Of a stretch of 64,000 nucleotides of DNA, positions 10,592 to 23,766 are shown piece by piece. Every line of letters starts with the position of its first letter. Within the stretch, counting starts at the first letter, position 1. Origin of the DNA: Absidia repens (lineage: Eukaryota > Mucoromycota > Mucoromycetes > Mucorales > Cunninghamellaceae); NCBI GenBank assembly GCA_002105175.1, contig MCGE01000006.1, forward strand, positions 1,674,001 through 1,738,000, written 5' to 3'. The notes under the pieces are model-generated. The model ran no database searches, had not been told where the DNA came from, and saw only the letters and a list, made by a program, of their open reading frames with translations. A program made the position numbers and the translations under genes.

Positions 10592-13500
10592 ATGAAAGTC
10601 ATTTTTGCAGAATCAGGACAAGGGGCAATCATAGACAATGAAAGGTAAGTATCCTGTTACCGTAGTGCTTGCTGATTCATTACTTTACCTTACAATTCAT
10701 TTCATATTTTTTATCTACCTAGTTGCCCCACGCTATCTTCGCTAAAACACTACTTGAATACCACCACCAACATTCCGATTGACCAACAGATTCTGCTAAC
10801 CTCCTCTGGTACTCAACTTAAGGATGCCAACTACTCTCCCACTCACTCAACCGAAATATTTATTCTCTTCAATCGTCAACATTTGGAACGCAATACAGCT
10901 ACTGGCGGCGATAACAACAGCAGTAATCACCAAGAACCGAATCAATGGTTCAAGTCCTTAGTCGAAAGTCAGATTCTTGCACCTGCTGGGTCTGAACAGC
11001 TTGATCAACTCCACACCTCCTTTACCACTCTTGTCAATGAATACACAGTTGAAAGAACTCAGCCTCATAGTCAGAAATGGTCGCACTTGAATTACACGGA
11101 ATTTTATCAACGGTTTATTAAAGCTATTCAGCAATCAGTACAGGTAAAATACAAATACTAAGGGCACCGATGGTAGTCGTCCTGTATTCATCTCGTCCTC
11201 TCTGTTATATAGGAAGTAGCAAATTTAGCCAGCCAACATGGAATCATGGCGGATACATTAACGCAGGAACTTAAAATGCAGGCCACTGCGTTAAATGCTG
11301 CTCTTTCGAATCTAGACAATCACATTAAGTAAGTTCATGCGTATATACTGAAAGAAATGAACACATTGACTTATCCTATTGTATATATACATATTTTAAT
11401 AGAACCACCTACGATCATCAAAACAAGTTCGACCGTATTGCCAAACGCGAACTGGGAAAACACACACGATGGACTCGACTGGTAGACAACGATCTTTCAT
11501 TCATGCACCAAATCAAGCTACATTCCGAAATTCAAACCCAGATCGACATTCGCCCTGGCGCCTACTTGATCGACTGCTTTTCTCTCGCTCCTTGGGATTC
11601 GGCGAAGACACGATTACAAAAGGAATACGACCGTTTACAACGAAAGACCAATCAAGTACATGAAAGGATGGATACCATTTATCAACAATCGACAAATACG
11701 AACGTCCAACGTACTGGCTCAGACGCTGTGGTGAACAAGGTAACTGGGATTCTCGGAGACATTCAAACCTACCTGGCCTTGATTGATGAGGTGTGGCTTC
11801 ATCTTGAACAACGGTGGAGAAAACGTGATCTAGATCCTTCATTTGATAGTGGTGCTGGTGATCAAATGATGGAAGGTGTCATTTACAAACAACAGGATAA
11901 CGGTGCTGACAACAACAATAATGATGGTGTTGATGATGGCGATGATTATGCGGCGACTAGCGATACAAAAACACCAACTATTAATGCGAGTACTACTAAT
12001 TCGCCATCTATGGAAACCGGGGAACAGCAGGCGGATATCAGTTATGGTGATAAAATGGATCCGGATGGATGCGGGGAACACAGCAACCACAACAACATCA
12101 CATCGGACGCCACCAAGAAAAGAACCGATTTGCATAATTTCTCGGACGAAACACTGACCCAGCGCCTATTTTCGTACGAGTCGTTGATTAGGCACTCTTT
12201 GGAAACCATTATCGATGAAAAACGAAATGCCATGGGGAACTTTTTCCAGTGTTTACAAACAATCAGCACTCTTGAAGAATCCATCGCCAACCTATTTTTA
12301 TCGCTCCGACATCTTGGCACCGACATCAAGCAGCTCAGGCACCGGACAGGTCAGCTTGAAACGGTATCCAAAGGCATCATTGAAGGCTATGTAAGTAAAA
12401 TGACGGGCAGGATGTGGGGTAGTGGCTGTATGATACAATTACCTTTGATACTTATTTGTTTATATTTTTTTTCATCTGCTGATTATGATGATGGATCTAT
12501 ATATTTCTACATTATCATGATTAGGGACTAATGCTAATTGAACTTTGGCGACGAAATCAATATTATCAGGTAAAAAAGAAAAAAAAATAGTTTACTAATA
12601 ATGGAGCATTTAATCTTCTTTACTTTTTGTTTATGCATAATCATAGATCATCAGCGAAAATGCAGAACTTTTGGATGGGCTTTTTTCTACATTTGCGTCA
12701 TCCGAACAACAGTATCGTGACAAATTCAAAACCGACATATATATGACAGATGGATTGGACTCATTATTGTCGGGCAATGCTACAATTAAGGATGGTATGT
12801 GTATCATTCCATTTATTTGTCAAGGTAAAAGAAAGAAAGAAAAAAGTGGGGTAAAAAATAGGTCTCCGTGAGTCACAAATGATGGGGAAAAGGGGCGACG
12901 ATGAGGATTTATTTACTTTTTTCTTGTTATTGTTTTATCTTAGAATTTACCAATGAAGACCAGCGCTGCATGACAATCCCCGTCCTGGATATAAATTTGT
13001 TACCGAATAACAGACACCAATTATCAGACAACAACAACATCAACAACAACAAAACTACTCCATTGGAATCTGCTCCCCTGATATGTAAGAAAGACATTGA
13101 TGGTAAGTATATAAGCATATGGTCCACTTTTTTTTTGGTATATATTTTATTCTGTAATCTTTTGTGATAATCATATAGTACGTGCATCATCAGCAACTTA
13201 CATCATACATATCTTATTCTTATTCTTTTAGAGTTCATTGATCTCATGCAATCCTATTATACTACCTTCCAGGAGGACCAGGGACAAACAAATGATAAGG
13301 CTAGAATCAATGCAATGGTACAACGACTCTCTGAAAAATTTGATCGGGAATCAAAGCGCTTATCGCATGGACTGGGCAAATTAAGTATGGATAATCAATC
13401 ACAAAAAAAAAGTGGATATCACTCAACTTTAACCCTTTTTTAAAACATTTTATGGATATCATTTCAATATTATAGAACTCTCAAATAGCAAATCAAAAAA

Positions 13501-15542
13501 GGTATGCATAATGGGCGGCAGGTTAAACGGGGAATAAAAATGACCTCCGTAAAGGGGAAGCATAAATCATGTGTACTAAAAAAAACTATTTATTCTCTAG
13601 CACTCATCTGATGTACAATTCTCTCCTTCCTCTTCTTCATCTTCGCCAGTCAACACTTCAAACATCTCAACTGCCCTTCCTACACTATCCTCTACTGCTT
13701 CAACTACTATGCAAGTCCAACCATCTCCGACGTACAATTTACCCTTTGTGCCTAGTCTCTCCAAAAAGGAATGGGGTTCCTCTTCCGTAAGATACCTGTT
13801 GCTCTACCAGAAAAAAAAACCTCCATGCCATATACTCATCACTATTTTTTAAATAAGATTTATGCTCAAGTCCAACAACAACAAGACATGAAATCGAGAA
13901 TTGACACCTTGGAACAAGAATTGAAACATGATCAGCAAGTATTTGAAAAGCAACGCTCCGTTGTAAGTGGCAAAATAAAACAATATTATATAGATAAACA
14001 TGATTATCTAAAATGCAGTTGTAGTTATTGGAAGAAATCAAGATGAAAGATAACCAAATCCTTGAAAAAGAACAACAGTGGGAATCCCGGTGGTCTGCAA
14101 AGGTAGAGCAAAACGATGACAAATTTGGATCATGTGTTTCCAAAAACAGAAAAAAGAATACAAGAACCAACACCTGTTTTTATTTATTTTTGTTTTAGGT
14201 TCAAGAAATACAGCAACAACTAGAGTTAGAGCAAAAAGCACACGAAAACGACATTTTGGAATGGAAAACAAAGTACGAAGAAGCAATGGATACAGAACAA
14301 CAGAAACATTACCGTCGACTCGCTTATTTCCATGAACGACTGGCTGCAAAAAACGCTGAATATGCTGAATTGGAACTACAGTTGACTCAAAGCGCACCCT
14401 CTTCCCCGGTCCAAGCATCCCATGAGTCAAGTTTGGCTTCGTCCTCTTTGGATAATGATGGTATGGCTTTCTCTTCGATGCCACTGGATGCTGATGATGC
14501 TGAAATTACAAAACTCGATACCAAGCTCCATTTGGAACAAGCACCATATCGTTGGCGCCGATCTGCTTCTTTGGATGCGACTGCGACTGCTCCCTCTACT
14601 TCAACAGATTCCTTCTCAAAGATGATCAAAAAACCAGTGGCTCGAGCAGGACGACTGAAACTGGCGACGGTACGACAACAGCCATTTTGGAAGAAATCAT
14701 CATCATCATCATCAAACCAAGACGACGATGGTACCACCACCTCCATGCTCTCCTTCAAGGACGATTTGTATGCTAGAGAGCTCCAAGATCTAACATTGCG
14801 GCATCAAGCTTCTGTAGACAACATGGTATCTGAATATGAAGAAAATCGAATCGAATTATTGGCGCAGCATGACCGAGAAAAAGAAGTCTGGAAGATCGAA
14901 CATGACGCTGAGTTGCAGGATGCATGCAAACGGTTGGCCCAAGAACACGAATCCATCTTGAACAGCATCCATCAATCATGGCAACAAAAATGGGATGATT
15001 TGGTGGCCCAAAACAAGCGTGACCAAGTCATGCAGCAGCAGCAATGGGATCAACAACTGGCGGGTGAAAAACGTAGGTGGGAAGAAAAACAATCCATGGA
15101 GCGTGCTGCGTTGAATAAACAATTGTCATGGTCAAAAGGTGAACTACATATGGTAAGTCCATTCACACACACAAAACGATATATACCTTGTTTTTTGCTG
15201 ACTCGTTTCATCCACACAACACATTGATATATTTTTAGGTACTCAAGGAACATGAAACAGCTACACGACTTGCCAAACAATTGAACTTGGTCATTGATCA
15301 CACCACTGACGTAGATGATATGAAGTATACTTTATTGGGTTTGTTGGAAAAAGGCATTCAAAATGCATCCCGGTTGGATTCTCAGCACTACTTGACCGAA
15401 AAGGTAACGCGCATTTGAAAGATGAATTAGGGGACATATAGACAACTCACACAATTTATACTTCCTTTCTTTTTTTTTTTTTTTTGATCAGTCAAGCGAA
15501 TCAACATCACCCTTTGGTTTTATGAACATGTCCTTCTTTTGA
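10592..15542 (+). CDS. ATG11: Atg11/FIP200 (RB1CC1)-like selective-autophagy scaffold
   Basis: Scaffold that links cargo receptors to the Atg1 kinase complex. Fifteen exons: 10592-10644, 10723-11143, 11213-11328, 11403-12390, 12525-12569, 12647-12794, 12944-13102, 13232-13384, 13476-13501, 13601-13786, 13858-13962, 14025-14102, 14199-15152, 15239-15403, 15492-15542; 1215 residues. The N-terminus resembles the FIP200 ubiquitin-like domain (SSLKHYL, IPIDQQILLTSSG, EIFILFNRQHLE). Residues about 100-560 match the Atg17-like helical region, including GLMLIELWRRNQYYQ just after the exon 4/5 junction. A Ser-rich linker leads to a long coiled coil (about 770-1190). The protein ends SSESTSPFGFMNMSFF; I do not see a C-terminal Claw domain. 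Several exons are very short (26 and 45 nt), so minor border errors are possible. Confidence 0.8.
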
Positions 15543-16148
15543 TTACACATTAGATATTTTGATTCCCCCCCCTACTTAACCCTATCACTACCCCTCCCTT
15601 CCTCCTCCACTTTTTTATATATATTATCTCCCATTCTATAGTTTATTTGTATACGTATATCACCCTCTTCATTATTTATATTCCTTCTTATTCTTATTGT
15701 ATCATGTAGTATAAATATATATTCCTGTAATAAAAATTAACGGTTGTCATATTTTTATTTGGATTGGATTTGGATGTGGTACTTTTGGTGTTACTTCTGT
15801 GAAAAATATAAGGTGGTGCAATTTACGGGTCCAGACAGGGGCAGGTTATATACATAGATATGTAGTCTGTCTTTTATGACAACAAAGAGAGTGATACTGT
15901 AGTTATATGGTGTGGCAAAAAAAAAAAAACAGAAAGTAGTCATTAAATGTGTGTTTTAGTTTCTTCCGCGGTTTGTCGCTGTGGAAGGACATTTTTTTAT
16001 TGGTGATCATTGATTGTATGCTCTTACCCATCCTTTTTTCGTTTCCAATCCCCGCAAAAGTTCTTTTTGCAACTAGAAAAAAAAAAAAAAGGGAACTTGG
16101 CAGGATGTTCCTACACCTTTGAATCAGTAATATTTCTATAGAATGATT

Positions 16149-16197
16149 TACACACACGCACACGCACGCACACACACACACATATATATATATATAC
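16149..16197. repeat. CA/CG-rich then TA microsatellite
   Basis: Alternating purine-pyrimidine tract: ACACACGCACACGCACGCAC followed by more CA units and then (AT)n. About 49 bp, in intergenic DNA. Confidence 0.9.
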
Positions 16198-16217
16198 GTG
16201 TGACGCTGACTGAACTA

Positions 16218-16320
16218 GGAACCTGAGTCCAGTGCGATGATAGCCTTGACTGGCATCGCTTCCAATGACCCTTCAGGAATCTCGGAGTGATGCGGCAACT
16301 CGGGAACGGAGTCCTCACGT
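16218..16320 (-). other. Possible orphan 3'-terminal exon
   Basis: On the minus strand a compact, low-repeat frame reads EDSVPELPHHSEIPEGSLEA followed by MPVKAIIALDSGS and a TAG. It stands out from the AT-rich surroundings because it has balanced codons and no homopolymers. A possible acceptor (GTGAG) lies just upstream. I found no convincing matching exon further upstream, so it may be a fragment of a lost gene or an uncaptured gene end. Confidence 0.25.
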
Positions 16321-17780
16321 AAAGAAGGGCAGAACAGTCAAGAGCACGACAAAAATTATGCTGGTAGATAGACAATATTTGGGGACGATTACATTAGGTA
16401 ACGAAGACTATGAAAAATGAACCAGAACAAATACGTTGAACAAACTGTATAGTACCAACAAAACTCATATCTTTACTCCGACTTTTTTTTCTCTCCCAAG
16501 GACACGAATGAAATCAGATATATATCTCTACCAGTCTCTCAAGTCTCTTCCAGAGTCAGGTAAAAACTAATATAAGAAAAAAAAACACAGGTGCGTAACT
16601 GGATGGATACTTACTGACAATTAAGCTATTAGTTCCTTTGGTAAAGAAATGACAATCATGTGTAGGTGGCGAATAGGTTCTAGGCTATATACCACAGTTG
16701 GTCTTTTTTTTTTTTCTCGGGTAAGCTTTCTTTAAAGGAAACAAAAATGATATGACGATCGATCTTTTCTTCAGGGTGAACAGGAACTCTGCAAAAGGTA
16801 TTGACTCCGCACCAACCATCATACATTCCCAAGTTCTCTTATCAGTATTTATGCTTATAGTGGCGGCTGAATGGAAAAGCATGCGATGATCAAATGTTTG
16901 ATATTATGGAACCAACAATGAAAGTAGAATGGATGTCTTCTGGTTATGGAAATTAGCTTACTGTCATATATATTGTTATCAACTATTAGTGTCGTACCTA
17001 TAGTTTATTTTATATTTATATATGTTCATCTGTCTTATATGAATAAAGTCTTTCTTTTGTTGTATTATATATCTGTTTACACAACACTCACACCCATTTA
17101 TATTTGTCATGTCTTTGCTATACCTATTTTGGATTGACTTTTGAGGATCAAACGCTTTCAAAAAAAAAGAATCAAGTCATCGGGTCTTACCTTGAAGTCG
17201 ATATTGTTACACCAACTCATGTTTTTACATGCTAAAATCAGTCCCTTAGATAATCACTGGGAAGCCGACCACCATGAGAAATAGGCATTTTTTTAATTCT
17301 TTATTTCATTGTTGCCACCATCATTATTATTATCATCATCAACATCATCATCATCAATTATTATTCTCATTCGTATCACTACAGGGATATTTCATTTCCT
17401 GGACTCCCAGTTTATTGATTCAGCAAGGTATGATACTCCATTTTTCATAAAACAAAATCTGAATAGGAATGTATTTGAAACCGTCTTTTCGTATCTGAAA
17501 TAATTTTCTCTATAGATTAAAAAGAAGAGCATTGAGAATTATTATCATTGTCAGTTTGAAAACGAATACTAGGTTAGTGATTGTACCACCCACACGTTGA
17601 AAGAAAATGCGATTGACCGTGCGGCTGTCGACGGAGTTTAAATGTTTATTTTGACATAAATAATTCTTTTTCCTTTTTCTTTCTTTTAATTGTCTTTCTT
17701 CTCATTCCTTTTTTTTTATTTTTTTATAGTATCAATATACCCTCCTTTTGATAAAAAAAAACCCCCCCTCCCCAACTTCA

Positions 17781-19103
17781 ATGGACACAGTAGAAGATTA
17801 TCCTAACCACCCACTTACAACAACTCGAATGATCGCTTGGGATTCCCCTTCAACTTGGAGCGTCTCTTCCAGTTCACCTCAGCATTCATCCACAACATCC
17901 ACATCTCAACCGTTAACTGTGAACAATCTATCGGCTTATGTCGATGCGCAATCGTCTGCTTTTGCGGATTCCAAGAGTGATATTATGACTCGGTACTACA
18001 CTTCAATGAAAAACAATCACCACGAAGCTATGCGTTTATCACCAAAATCAGTCAGCAGCGTTAAATCATCAGCAGCAGCAACACAAACAAAAAATATCGC
18101 CATCGATGCTCATCCTTTACCATTTCCTTATCACAACGACTGCACCTTCCTTCCTACTGTGGAAACTGGTCGGACTCGATTTGATAGTGAAAGCACTCAG
18201 TCTTTGTACGACAGTCAGCCATCAAGCCCAACATTATCAGCCTTCTCACAAAGCAAAAGACATCTCTATTCTGCAAGTCGTGGTGGTGTTCCATCTCCTA
18301 GCTTGACTTCCACTCGCTACATCCCTGGCTATCAACGTTACCGACGCGGAAGTAGTACCAGCCATTACTCAACTGTCACAACTGCTACTGGCACCACCTC
18401 TGCCACCGCTAGCAACTATGCCCCCAAGTCGGATAATTATTCAACTACTCAACGACGGCGCTCAAGTTTCAGGGCCACCAAGCGACAGCTCAACACCTTG
18501 ATCAACAACAATCGATACATTCCAAGCGGTGCACAGCGACGATTGTCCATGCTTTTGGCGAAAAAAGAGGAAATCACTGAAGTCAACAAGCACCATCAAC
18601 CTTCGGATCAGCAATCATCACACCTCACCAATGTACCGAGAAGAACAATATATAGTCAACATGGGCATACATCTTCACCATCGTTATCAACAGATGCGCT
18701 GTATAGCTATTATCAAACATCAGCTACATTATCTCAGGAACAACAACTGCAACATCAACAGGATCATCATCGACTAGTATCACCTTCTTATATGGAAACA
18801 ACAACAAACATGGCAACGTCGCTTTCAACAACACCTTCATCGGTATCATCATCATCACCACCACAATCACCAGTTACCACTTACTCCTATACAACAAACA
18901 GCGATGCGCCCACTGTGATTTCGTCATCCACCTTTCCTCATGAATCTTCCATTTGGCAGAATCAACTGGTGTATATGTCGTCTCCTTCTGATCAATATCA
19001 ACGTCGGCATAACAAGCCTACACCGTCTTTGCCCTCGTCGCACCGGAAATATGGCTTCTTTGTTCGATTTGCAAGAAAACTTTGGCCTTTTAGACATGTT
19101 TGA
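17781..19103 (+). CDS. Ser/Thr-rich orphan protein with basic C-terminus
   Basis: Intronless 440-residue frame starting MDTVEDYPNH; an in-frame TTG upstream was ignored because it lies in a poly-A/C leader. Not recognised. Composition is dominated by Ser, Thr, Tyr, Gln and His with no predicted hydrophobic segment. The middle has a basic block (TTQRRRSSFRATKRQL) whose RRxS pattern resembles a PKA-type phosphorylation site, and a second block RRLSMLLAKKEE. The last residues (KYGFFVRFARKLWPFRHV) form a basic, aromatic, possibly amphipathic helix that could contact membrane. Uninterrupted length and codon use argue for a real gene. Likely a disordered regulatory or adaptor protein; no function is assigned. 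Confidence 0.7.
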   Translation: MDTVEDYPNHPLTTTRMIAWDSPSTWSVSSSSPQHSSTTSTSQPLTVNNLSAYVDAQSSAFADSKSDIMTRYYTSMKNNHHEAMRLSPKSVSSVKSSAAATQTKNIAIDAHPLPFPYHNDCTFLPTVETGRTRFDSESTQSLYDSQPSSPTLSAFSQSKRHLYSASRGGVPSPSLTSTRYIPGYQRYRRGSSTSHYSTVTTATGTTSATASNYAPKSDNYSTTQRRRSSFRATKRQLNTLINNNRYIPSGAQRRLSMLLAKKEEITEVNKHHQPSDQQSSHLTNVPRRTIYSQHGHTSSPSLSTDALYSYYQTSATLSQEQQLQHQQDHHRLVSPSYMETTTNMATSLSTTPSSVSSSSPPQSPVTTYSYTTNSDAPTVISSSTFPHESSIWQNQLVYMSSPSDQYQRRHNKPTPSLPSSHRKYGFFVRFARKLWPFRHV

Positions 19104-20989
19104 TGTGTCTTTTTCTATATGTATATCTCATTATTATTTATTTTATATATATTTTATCCATCTATTTATATCTTTTATCTATATCTTTATCATCTTTATC
19201 CCCCCCTGACCTACCCACCCCAATTCCAATCCCTTTATTTTATATATATCCATTACTGTATGTACTGCCCATCACATTCTTTTGTATATTGACTGCTGCT
19301 CTTTTTTTTTTTTTTTTTGTTTCATGTCTTTTGTATTTTATTGTTATCGTTTTTGACGAATAAAAAAAAAGCCTCAAATTGTCTCCTATCTATCTGTTAT
19401 ACATTGCAATAATTTGTGTGTGGGGTGTGGGAGGATGATTAGATCGACAGGGATATGTATGTGAATGAGCCATTGAAAACAAAAAAAACTCAAAAGGGAT
19501 GGGGAATGGATTGCATCAAATGAAAAAGGAGGGCCTGACGACGGTGACGCTGGAAGAAGTAAAATAAAGTACTCAGGAGGGAAACCTGACAGAATAAAAG
19601 AAAAAATGGCACATACATAGAACCTTTGATTTGTAGAAGGGGTTTACTTGGGATTTGTTATATGGATGAGTGGTACAACTAGGAGTCAATGATATGAAAA
19701 AAAGATACATAGAAACACTTATTTTTCATTCAATGGATGTACGTTGACAAGTCAGAACCGGGAAAAAAAAACATAAAATTTAAAGCACACTGACAGAATA
19801 TCAACAGTAACGACTTCGCTCATTATACAATAGATCAGAGTATGAGCGGGGTAATAAAAAGATTCGTATTATTTGAAGGGATATTGTGCCGGGCGATTGA
19901 TAAAACGGCTGTATTGATGACAACATGAAAGCGACTGGTGGAAGAATCGGATAACTGGGTAACAGTAATTTAATGGAGTTTACTGTAAAAAGTGATTTAA
20001 TATATTATACAATCCATGAGAGGACGAAAGGAATATTTTTTATTGAAACATAACAATGGTCAACATGAATCAAAATAAGATGACGGTAGAATAAAAAAGA
20101 ATCTATTGCATAAGACATGAGAGAGACAAATGGGACATTTTTGTTGAAGCATGTAAAAAGAGACATCTTTTATTTATTTGAAAATACAAGCTATGGACAA
20201 ACTAAGATTATACTAAGCTAATGAAGGCTTCAAAGCTCAACTAATGGTGATCCCAAATCCTAAATCCAAAATGAAAGGGTTTCCCCATGCACCCTGTCAT
20301 CCCTGATCTGAAAACCCTTTTAAACGAGTCGTGCCGCCAATCTAGGTCCACCATTATCCCATATGGGTCACAATTGTGAAGAAAAAAAGAAAGAGCGCGA
20401 AAACGAAAAAAAAAAAAAATTGAGCCAAAATAAATATTCACGTGTGCGGGATTTGAATCTTTTTTGTGAGCTGCAGCTCTGGATTTTTCAATAACTTTTT
20501 TCAAAAAAAATTAAAGAGAGGGGTCCAAAAGTCTGTTATCTTGCTAGGTATAACATAGACGCATACACGCACACATACATTATAAGTAACGGTATTATCC
20601 ACAATAACGATGCAATTTTGGTTTTCCTGTTGATATTGTTATCGTGGGTACTTACTTTCTCCTACCCTCACGTCGTCTTAAAACTAGAAAATAACCCCTC
20701 CCCTTTACTATTCTACTTTAAGATACTACGGAGACCTCAGTACTTATTGTATTAATAAAAATAAATACACTGGCTTTGGCTAGCATTGGTTTGGTAGAAT
20801 TCCACGAAAAAAAAAAATCTGACTGTGATACAGTGAAAAGTGTGCTGAAGGCATTAGTCAAAGATAAGAGGTTAATCTCAGTCATTAGTAGCAAAGTAAG
20901 CTACTTAATGCTTACAATATTTCCTCTATTTCGCATAATTGCTTTTTTAATTGGTATATATGTATATTTAGAAAACACAGTTGTGCTTG

Positions 20990-21023
<34 letters not shown>

Positions 21024-21648
21024 CAGGATGCAGGGCTTCTTTTACAGGGATTTGATAGAGTCGTGGACCATGTACTGATCTTGAGTTAGATTCTCGGTGG
21101 TCTGACAATGTTTCCGTGTGAGTGACGATTTGATAATCCTGTGCGTGGGCAGTAAATTTACCGCTAAGAAAACAATGCTACATTTTATTTTGGAAACGGT
21201 GTTTTTTTCACAAGGTGAAAATAGTCAGAAAAATATCAGGGGAAAATTTCATGAGTTCGGCAAAACGATATACTGTAAATATTAATCCTGAATCTGTTTT
21301 AAACTAGAGTCAATATGGCTCCTTCGTGAAGAAATAAAAAAAAAATCAGAAGTAAAGCAACATCGACATATTGTAGATTGGATGAGGCAATCTATTAAAA
21401 CTTTCCGAAGTCGGTTCATTTTAAATCATCTCTACTCTCATTTGTTTAAGATATATCTCTTGGTTCCTTTTTGTATGATGGTTATCAAAAAAGGTAGTTT
21501 AGCTCATTGACCTCTTGAAAGTCTGGTCGGCAATTGAAAATTAAAGTTTCAGTAAACCGCGCATGAATTTAATCGCATTTCTTTCTCTTCTCGCTATTTT
21601 TTAGTTATTTCAATTGATTATCGTCACTTTAATTGTATAAACTATGAA
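19104..21648. other. Intergenic 2.5 kb with a repeat copy
   Basis: Begins with T-rich 3' sequence and AATAAA near 19359 that can end the Ser-rich gene. A minus-strand copy of the dispersed repeat occupies about 19780-20460. The remainder (20.5-21.6 kb) holds a possible broken two-exon frame at 20776-21089 and AT-rich sequence leading to the next gene. Confidence 0.5.
19780..20460 (-). repeat. Dispersed CACGTG-core repeat, copy A
   Basis: Reading the minus strand, the CACGTG box is at 20439-20444, preceded by a B-box-like GATTCAAATCCCGC. The shared core (GCATGGGGAAACCCTTTCAT) follows at 20271-20290, then ATTAGCTTAG modules and AATAAA-type signals running down to about 19780. Box-to-core spacing is about 154 bp. 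The outer limits are my estimate. Confidence 0.75.
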
Positions 21649-23635
21649 ATGGGAATTGTTGATATAAACCAGGAAACTCAATACGATGTGATCGCCATTA
21701 TCAATACTTTACAGCAACTACTGGAGGCGGCTCAAAACGACAACCACCAGGTAAAATAAAAACCGGGCTGAGATGTGCACTTGGCAGTTATAAAACCGTT
21801 AACGCTATTTTTTTTTAAAAAAAAAAAAAATCACAGTTGAAACAATGCCTATCTGACCAAAAATACCAATACCAAAAAGATATGGATTCTGTATGTAGCC
21901 ACCCCAACCTTGAAAAACTAACGTTGTAGATCGCAAGTGAACAAACATCTTTTATTTGTATCTTATAGAAAACCGATGGGATCTTACAAGAAAAAAATAT
22001 ATTGTACAACATGCAAGAGAAATTGGAAGCAGACCTATATACAAAAGACCAAGAATTAGAAGCTGAAAAGAAAAAAGCGCAACACTGGAAACGGCTTTAC
22101 GACGATTTAGATAAATCTCTCTACTTTGAGGTAAGAGAGAGTGTTACGATCCATGAAAAAAAAAAAAAATGTTGTCTTGTATTAGTATTCACTCATTATT
22201 TGCAATACTTAGCGCGAAGAATTTGATAAGGACCGACATCAATGGACACATCGGGAATCACAGTTGACAGATCATATTCGACTTCTCAAACAGCAGCAAC
22301 ATCAAATGGATAAACATCAGTACTACAACCAGTCAGCAAATCAAAATGACACTGTACTATCTTCTCATTCGACCTTGGAAACTTCCAACAGGAAAAAAAA
22401 TTGCGATCATTTTGCCAAAGGTATACATACATAGATCCCTCCTCCAACACAAATATATTGCTAATATATGTATTTATATATATATATATATATACAGACA
22501 TGGTACTCTCAAGTGGCATGTGTAAATATGGTGGTAGTTTTCCGCGCAAAATGGACCAGATATCACAGCAGCGTATGATAAATACCGCACCAGCGAATGA
22601 CTCAGCAGAGGATACCATCGAAGCATTGAAAAAAAGAATCACGCAACTAAAATCGGACCTAGAACAACAAGCAATTAAATTACAACATCAGCATTTTTTG
22701 GAGAATGATGAAGCGTCTCGAAAGATAAGTCATTTGCTGGATCAAATCAACAGTATGAAGCAGCTCAATCGGTCATTAATGGAGGAAAACGAAAGCTACC
22801 GGATGCTTTTGCATGAAAAAACAATCAGCGGGGACTTTTTAACTGTGTCCATTGGACGGGTATGTTGTAAATAGGATAAAGATAATGGATTTGTGCCCCC
22901 CCCCTCGCCCTCCCATCTACTAATTATTTTTTATAGTTTATTGGTGATGAATACTTGAATACTATTGGCGACAACAAGAACGAGCAACGTACTTCTGAGG
23001 ATGCTGTCGAAAACATCAGGAAAAGCAAGATCCCAAAGGAAAACCATGGGCTGAATTTGGCAGATGAATTGGCACTGGCATCTTCAGCTGAAAAGGCTAC
23101 GAAAGAAAATGGTAATATATCTATATATATATTATAATATTCGTTGACTAACATTACTGGTTCTCTCTCTCTCTTTTTTTTTTTTTTTTTTTTTTTTCTA
23201 GATTTACTGACCGAAATCAGAACATTACAGGATGAAAACCGTGCTCTTCAACTTTATATGAACAAAATCCTACTCCGAATTATCGAAAGCAAGCATTCCG
23301 AAAACCTTCTTAGTATTGACGAACCTAACAACCCGAAAAAAATAACAGTCATCACCAAGTCAATCGGCCCTTCCAAAGCATTGTCTAACACAGCAACTTC
23401 TACTACAATGCGCGGCCAAAGGCAGAAATCCATAGACAAAAGGAAAACTTTGTCTTGTCAGTCATTTGACAGTGATGCAACAACGCTCAATGGTACCGAG
23501 ATGGCAAATACTACAAGGCGAAACGATAGTGATTCTTGGTCACATATTTTCAAGCGGATGGGAAGTGGTTTGGGTGGATGGGCAAAGACGACTCACTCTG
23601 ATACAAATTATATAGTAGATAGTCCCTTAGTATAG
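21649..23635 (+). CDS. Coiled-coil protein, possibly related to up-regulated-during-septation family
   Basis: Seven exons: 21649-21750, 21837-21890, 21969-22130, 22213-22420, 22498-22859, 22937-23111, 23202-23635; 498 residues with consistent phases. Long coiled-coil segments: MQEKLEADLYTKDQELEAEK in exon 3 and KKRITQLKSDLEQQAIKLQ in exon 5. The stretch LTEIRTLQDENRALQLYMNK followed by ILLRIIE near the C-terminus resembles the conserved block of fungal septation-regulated (Usp1-type) coiled-coil proteins. The tail is Ser/Thr-rich and ends HIFKRMGSGLGGWAKTTHSD. The start (MGIVDINQET) is the first ATG of an open exon; an extra 5' exon cannot be excluded. The family link is weak; coiled-coil nature is certain. 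Confidence 0.6.
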
Positions 23636-23734
23636 AAATAGAAAACGCATTAGTTGTGGTTTTATTTATTATCCCTTTTTCATTAGCATTTAGAAATAAA
23701 TTCGCTCTGCAGCATTTGAAATCATTGGTCTTTT

Positions 23735-23766
23735 TTTATTTTATTTTATTTTATTTTATTTTATTT
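23735..23766. repeat. TTTTA pentanucleotide tandem repeat
   Basis: About six copies of TTTTA in the presumed 3' untranslated region of the coiled-coil gene. Confidence 0.9.

Larger units (their letters stand above)
15543..17780. other. Gene-poor 2.2-kb interval with one possible orphan minus-strand exon
   Basis: Contains the Atg11 3' region (AATAAA-like hexamer near 15729), a CA/CG/TA microsatellite at about 16149-16197, a possible terminal exon on the minus strand (16218-16320, listed separately) and an open minus frame at 16690-16880 of unclear meaning. From about 17600 to 17780 there is a T/C-rich tract upstream of the next gene. No complete gene is supported. Confidence 0.45.
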
